Of a stretch of DNA of 10,718 nt, positions 8,138-10,718 are shown one piece after another. Source of the DNA: Echinostoma caproni. Taxonomy: Eukaryota > Platyhelminthes > Trematoda > Plagiorchiida > Echinostomatidae. A program made the position numbers and the translations under genes. The notes under the pieces were generated by a model, which searched no databases, was not told the origin of the DNA, and worked only from the letters and a program-made list of their open reading frames with translations. The stretch covers positions 1 through 10,718 of the forward strand of contig UZAN01060267.1 in NCBI GenBank assembly GCA_900618425.1. The letters run 5' to 3'. How positions within the stretch are numbered: position 1 is the first letter of the stretch; each line of letters opens with the position of its first letter.

Positions 8138-8244
8138 GTAAGTAGATTGCAGAGTTGAAGTATTGCACTCATGAAGCAGAGAAATCAGCTTATCAGAGTC
8201 AGGGACTGAGAAAGAGGAGTGTGCACAAGCGACACAGCAAGGTT

Positions 8245-8250
8245 TTTATT
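8245..8250 (-). terminator. Poly(A) signal for the minus-strand gene
   Basis: AATAAA on the minus strand (TTTATT on plus), 88 bases past the TGA at 8338. The position is typical for cleavage and polyadenylation. The hexamer is common in AT-rich DNA, so it supports the exon call without proving it. Confidence 0.4.
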
Positions 8251-8337
8251 CATTTCCAATTATTTATCACACAGGTCTTCAGATTAGACGCCACGTACAT
8301 CTTTAGCATGCTAAGTCAGGCGGAAGTTATGATGCGT

Positions 8338-8617
8338 TCACGAATTCAATAAATCGGGCTTATCGAACGTTTCCCAGAGCGAGTACGGATTGAGAAGGAA
8401 GTCAGGTCCGAGCGTCTGTAGTTTGATCTGACCTGCAGTGGAGAGTGTACAGAGGGCAAAGCGCACGATACAACTCACCGGAAATTGTGCCAAGTTCGAG
8501 GTCATATGTGTTCTCGAAACGGAGGGCAATAAAACAAAATAGGGTCTTTACATGAGTCAGGGGAATGGTGTTGGAAAGTGAAAATACTGTTACCACACAT
8601 CTGATAAATAATGCCAA
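8338..8617 (-). CDS. 3' end of an unidentified spliced gene (two exons)
   Basis: The upstream exon piece (minus, up to 8617 down to 8479) is open from about 8617. Its left limit is uncertain: a possible acceptor TTATTTATCAG lies near 8606, and no ATG start is evident. It ends in ALRFENTYDLELGTIS. After the 46-base intron, exon 2 (8432-8338) adds QIKLQTLGPDFLLNPYSLW and a 12-residue tail to a TGA at 8340-8338. Codon third positions in exon 2 are G/C-rich, unlike the AT-rich background. AATAAA follows 88 bases after the stop. No protein family is recognised. The first piece contains a hydrophobic stretch (TLFCFIAL). It could also be a fragment of a transposon gene; its reading frame is intact across the splice. 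Confidence 0.45.
8433..8478 (-). other. 46-base intron, phase 1
   Basis: On the minus strand the donor is TTTCCG|GTGAGT (intron starts at 8478) and the acceptor is CACTCTCCACTGCAG (intron ends at 8433), with a pyrimidine-rich run before the AG. Removing these 46 bases joins G of exon 1 to GT of exon 2, giving a Gly codon and keeping one continuous frame to the stop at 8338. Very short introns are frequent in fluke genes (established knowledge). Consensus sites plus phase agreement make this unlikely to be chance, although no transcript is available. Confidence 0.5.
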
Positions 8618-9207
8618 GCATCAAGGTGAGGTATTTAATACTTATGCTTACGGAAGTTAGCTCAATAATTGAGATATTCCAGTTGAATAAGTCGGTTTTG
8701 TCCGCTCAGTCAACAAAAATTGAAATCCACCATGGAACGTGAGTTAAGTGCACATTTCAATCATAAATGAGTACAGGACAATACACTTAGATCGATCAAT
8801 ATCTCCTTGCCGGCAACACGCACGAGATCAAGGGCTGGTCCGTAAGTGAATAAAATACAGACAGATTAGTTTGCTTTCATTAACGGCGGATTGCATTGGA
8901 ACAGCATCCGCGGAAAACGCGCGTTGTCATCATCCTGCATAACAGACACAATCATGGGTAATTTCAAATGCTGAAAAGGCTTTATATACATATTTCGTAA
9001 AGAAACATTACTCACGTATTCCCCATATCATTGAAATTTTTATTCTTTTGCAATTTTTGTTATGTGCTTGAGGTATTTATCGAGAATAACTAAGGGATTG
9101 TTTATGTATACATGATGAAAATCGAATAGAGTTCACACTAGCCCCTGATTGTACATTTTAAAACTTCTGTTATTTATATGGATATTCTTTTATATTTCCA
9201 TTTTTCA
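8618..9207. other. Non-coding stretch between two opposite-strand gene ends
   Basis: No motif-bearing open frame is present. If the minus-strand gene is real, its upstream exons lie to the right and an intron must cross this region. If the plus-strand terminal exon at 9209 is real, its last intron also crosses it. From about 9020 the plus strand becomes T-rich towards the acceptor at 9208. No repeats were seen. Confidence 0.45.
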
Positions 9208-9208
9208 G
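9198..9208 (+). other. Splice acceptor of the terminal exon
   Basis: CCATTTTTCAG, preceded by a long T-rich run from about 9186. It matches the animal acceptor consensus well and sits 31 bases after the ATG at 9178, which argues that that ATG is intronic. Confidence 0.45.
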
Positions 9209-9399
9209 ATGCTGTTTACGGTCATCAATTCAGCAAATATAACTATCAAGTAGGAACAAGAATATTGAAGAAATTTATACACAAACATCGACGAACTAGT
9301 GATGTTTTTTACTGTGCAATTATTACGTTCTTGTATATTACATTTGTTGTACTACATTTCTGGGCGTTTTATTTGACGGTATATATTGGAATGGGATAG
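9209..9399 (+). CDS. Terminal exon of a tail-anchored protein, Sec20/BNIP1-like
   Basis: A T-rich tract and acceptor (CCATTTTTCAG, ending at 9208) precede 63 codons that run to TAG at 9397-9399. The reading frame implies a phase 1 junction. The peptide has a short N-terminal part (YGHQFSKYNYQVG), a basic stretch (GTRILKKFIHKHRRTSD) and a single hydrophobic segment of about 25 residues (from VFYCAIITFLYITFVVL) close to the C-terminus. This is the layout of a tail-anchored membrane protein. The G-x-x-L-x-K then RR-x-x-D pattern just before the anchor resembles the end of Sec20/BNIP1, an ER SNARE of Golgi-to-ER retrograde transport. The SNARE motif would lie in exons outside this match, so the family call is inference. 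An in-frame ATG at 9178 lies upstream of the acceptor, and a small intronless ORF from there is the alternative. Confidence 0.45.
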
Positions 9400-9765
9400 T
9401 CCTTGAGTAATCGAACGATTAATCGATAGGATCAAGCAGAGTTTTTAATGCAGACTGTGCAACTAGGTGAGAGGTAAATAGCGTACGTTCATCAGCAATA
9501 AGCGAGTTAGATATATTGACTATAACGTGAGGAGTAGAGAAAACGAGTGAAGAAATGAATGGAAAACGACAGGTCCGTTTTGTGGGTGACAAAAGAAGGC
9601 ACGCAAAGTGCCTGTTGCAAATTCGTGTTTTTCTTCGCGAAATTTTGCTCGAAAAGTTCGTGAGGCAGAACGAGAAAGACTGCTAGTTATAATCACAATT
9701 TTGCTGACACGGGCACGTTGTAACATTTAAAAAAACTAACAGAAAAAGGCCACAGGATTCCCTAC

Positions 9766-9771
9766 AATAAA
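9766..9771 (+). terminator. Possible poly(A) signal for the 9209-9399 exon
   Basis: AATAAA, 367 bases after the TAG at 9397. No canonical hexamer was seen closer to the stop. The link to the exon rests only on position and strand. Confidence 0.25.
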
Positions 9772-10264
9772 CTTGGTGATATGGGCTTAGTTTATTGGTA
9801 TTGTGGCTGTTTCTTTCGGGAATGATTCCTAGCACAGTAATCCGGAATTCAACAACGCCTCTCGTGCTTCAAAAAACATTGCATTCACCAGTTCAAAACT
9901 TACCGCAGGTTTTCTCAGACAAAGTAGTTTTGCCCCAAAACGCGCTTCTATTTTTTCATTACCAACCTGAAGATCATGTGCTGTATTATATTTGGTCTGC
10001 CTTTTCTACACGCATGCTTTCGTGTGATTGAGGGACTTAGTTGCATTCGTTCGTGGACTATTCCGTTTATTCTGGGATGCATTCCAACGAGATCGGCAAT
10101 ATCCTGATGGTACTGCTTTACCTAGGTATTTAGTCTTTGTTTAGGTCAGCACCATCTCTGGTAACCGCCAGTGAGACGCGAGAACAACCTTCCTCTCAGC
10201 TTCGCCCCTCTCATCTCCCCTTCTTGCACCAGTTCAACGGCGAACCAAAAGGAACACAACGAGT
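9772..10264. other. Non-coding stretch, no recognised feature
   Basis: One plus-strand open frame of 78 codons (9795-10031) has no recognisable motif. The sequence becomes more GC-rich after about 10140. Nothing else can be supported. Confidence 0.45.
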
Positions 10265-10599
10265 GATGAAACCTCTCCAAACAAACTGCCAAGTTCGGTG
10301 AACGGGTGAAGTGGCACCCAGCACTGCGAAAAGCAGTACATAGCTTTCTGGCTGAAAAGAGGAAGACAAGGGAAAGATATCTCATCTCGCCTCCAAGGGG
10401 AGAGATTTGCATACCTGGGCATTCATCTTCCAGGCAATATTCCAATAAGTGGCGAAAAAAGCATGCAGAACGAAAACATGCAACCTGGGTGCCCCGCTCC
10501 TACTCCTCTAGTTTTCTTAAGTCGGTAGATGAATGGCCAGACCTCCACTTCAGGAACGAATCCGGACTACCCTTCATCCAGGGCCGTCTTGAGTGCTAG
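10265..10599 (+). other. GC-richer block, open 109 codons on plus; strand unresolved
   Basis: Plus-strand frame 1 is free of stops from 10270 to a TAG at 10597-10599. No ATG is found near its left end, so it would have to be an exon or part of one. The conceptual product is strongly basic (for example KWRKKHAERKHATW and AEKRKTRERYL) and matches no family I know. The opposite strand has its own open frames and a plausible intron (10414-10352), so either strand, or neither, could be coding. The local base composition differs from the AT-rich background, which makes a coding or repeat origin likelier than plain intergenic DNA. Confidence 0.22.
10352..10414 (-). other. Candidate 63-base minus-strand intron
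   Basis: On the minus strand, GCCCAG|GTATGC at 10415/10414 is followed 63 bases later by a very strong acceptor (CTTGTCTTCCTCTTTTCAG, ending at 10352). The downstream sequence has more than one open frame, including one ending in a hydrophobic stretch (SSLVVFLLVRR, stop near 10234). The exon before the donor is short and its frame is not fixed, so no gene model is proposed. Confidence 0.22.
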
Positions 10600-10718
10600 T
10601 GTAGTGATCAACGAATTCCCATTCTACGTGTATCTTTCCTCTTGTACACCTTATTGTTTTACCACGCCAAGGCCACCTCTTTGGTCAGCACGCGTTTCCT
10701 GTCACATTCCGCACGCTT

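Noticed and set aside
9520..9726. Minus-strand frame of 68 codons
   Set aside because: Low-complexity, Ser/Arg-rich product with no motif; it lies in the presumed 3' region of the plus-strand exon.

Overview
The window looks like accessory, mostly non-coding DNA from a flatworm nuclear genome, most likely a digenean fluke. This rests on three things: a decayed Penelope-like retroelement of the type common in flukes, a tRNA-headed SINE that appears to carry a hammerhead-ribozyme remnant (a combination known from schistosomes and relatives), and candidate exons with eukaryotic splice sites, including a 46-base intron of the short class usual in flukes. There are no bacterial operons, Shine-Dalgarno-led genes or CRISPR arrays. 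The species assignment is inference.

Layout. 1-760: no supportable gene. About 760-925, minus strand: a tRNA-derived SINE with A-box-like and B-box-like promoter blocks, followed by a degenerate hammerhead core. 925-2400: nothing recognised. 2405-2716: an anonymous open frame of about 100 codons. About 2787-4935: the best supported object, a Penelope-like element (PLE) in sense orientation. Its reverse transcriptase (RT) and C-terminal GIY-YIG endonuclease can be followed almost end to end, but the reading frame changes at least seven times and there are four in-frame stops, so it is a dead copy. An AT-rich 3' tail with a hairpin follows.

4935-8240 is a long stretch without a recognisable gene; it holds one weak exon candidate (5958-6113) and a GC-richer block (7745-8137). 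8245-8617, minus strand, looks like the 3' end of a spliced gene: two exon pieces joined by a phase-consistent 46-base intron, a stop codon, then AATAAA 88 bases further on. 9209-9399, plus strand, looks like a terminal exon encoding a basic stretch plus a C-terminal membrane anchor. It resembles the tail of Sec20/BNIP1-type SNAREs, and an AATAAA lies at 9766. 10265-10599 is a GC-richer block, open for 109 codons on plus, that also contains a plausible minus-strand intron; its coding strand is unresolved.

The genes do not form a functional unit. The PLE and SINE are independent insertions, and the two candidate host exons lie on opposite strands. If the plus-strand exon's earlier exons lie to the left, the minus-strand gene would be nested in one of its introns. 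No new biological system is evident. The most interesting items are the ribozyme remnants in the SINE and possibly the PLE tail, the decay pattern of the PLE, and the unidentified spliced minus-strand gene end.
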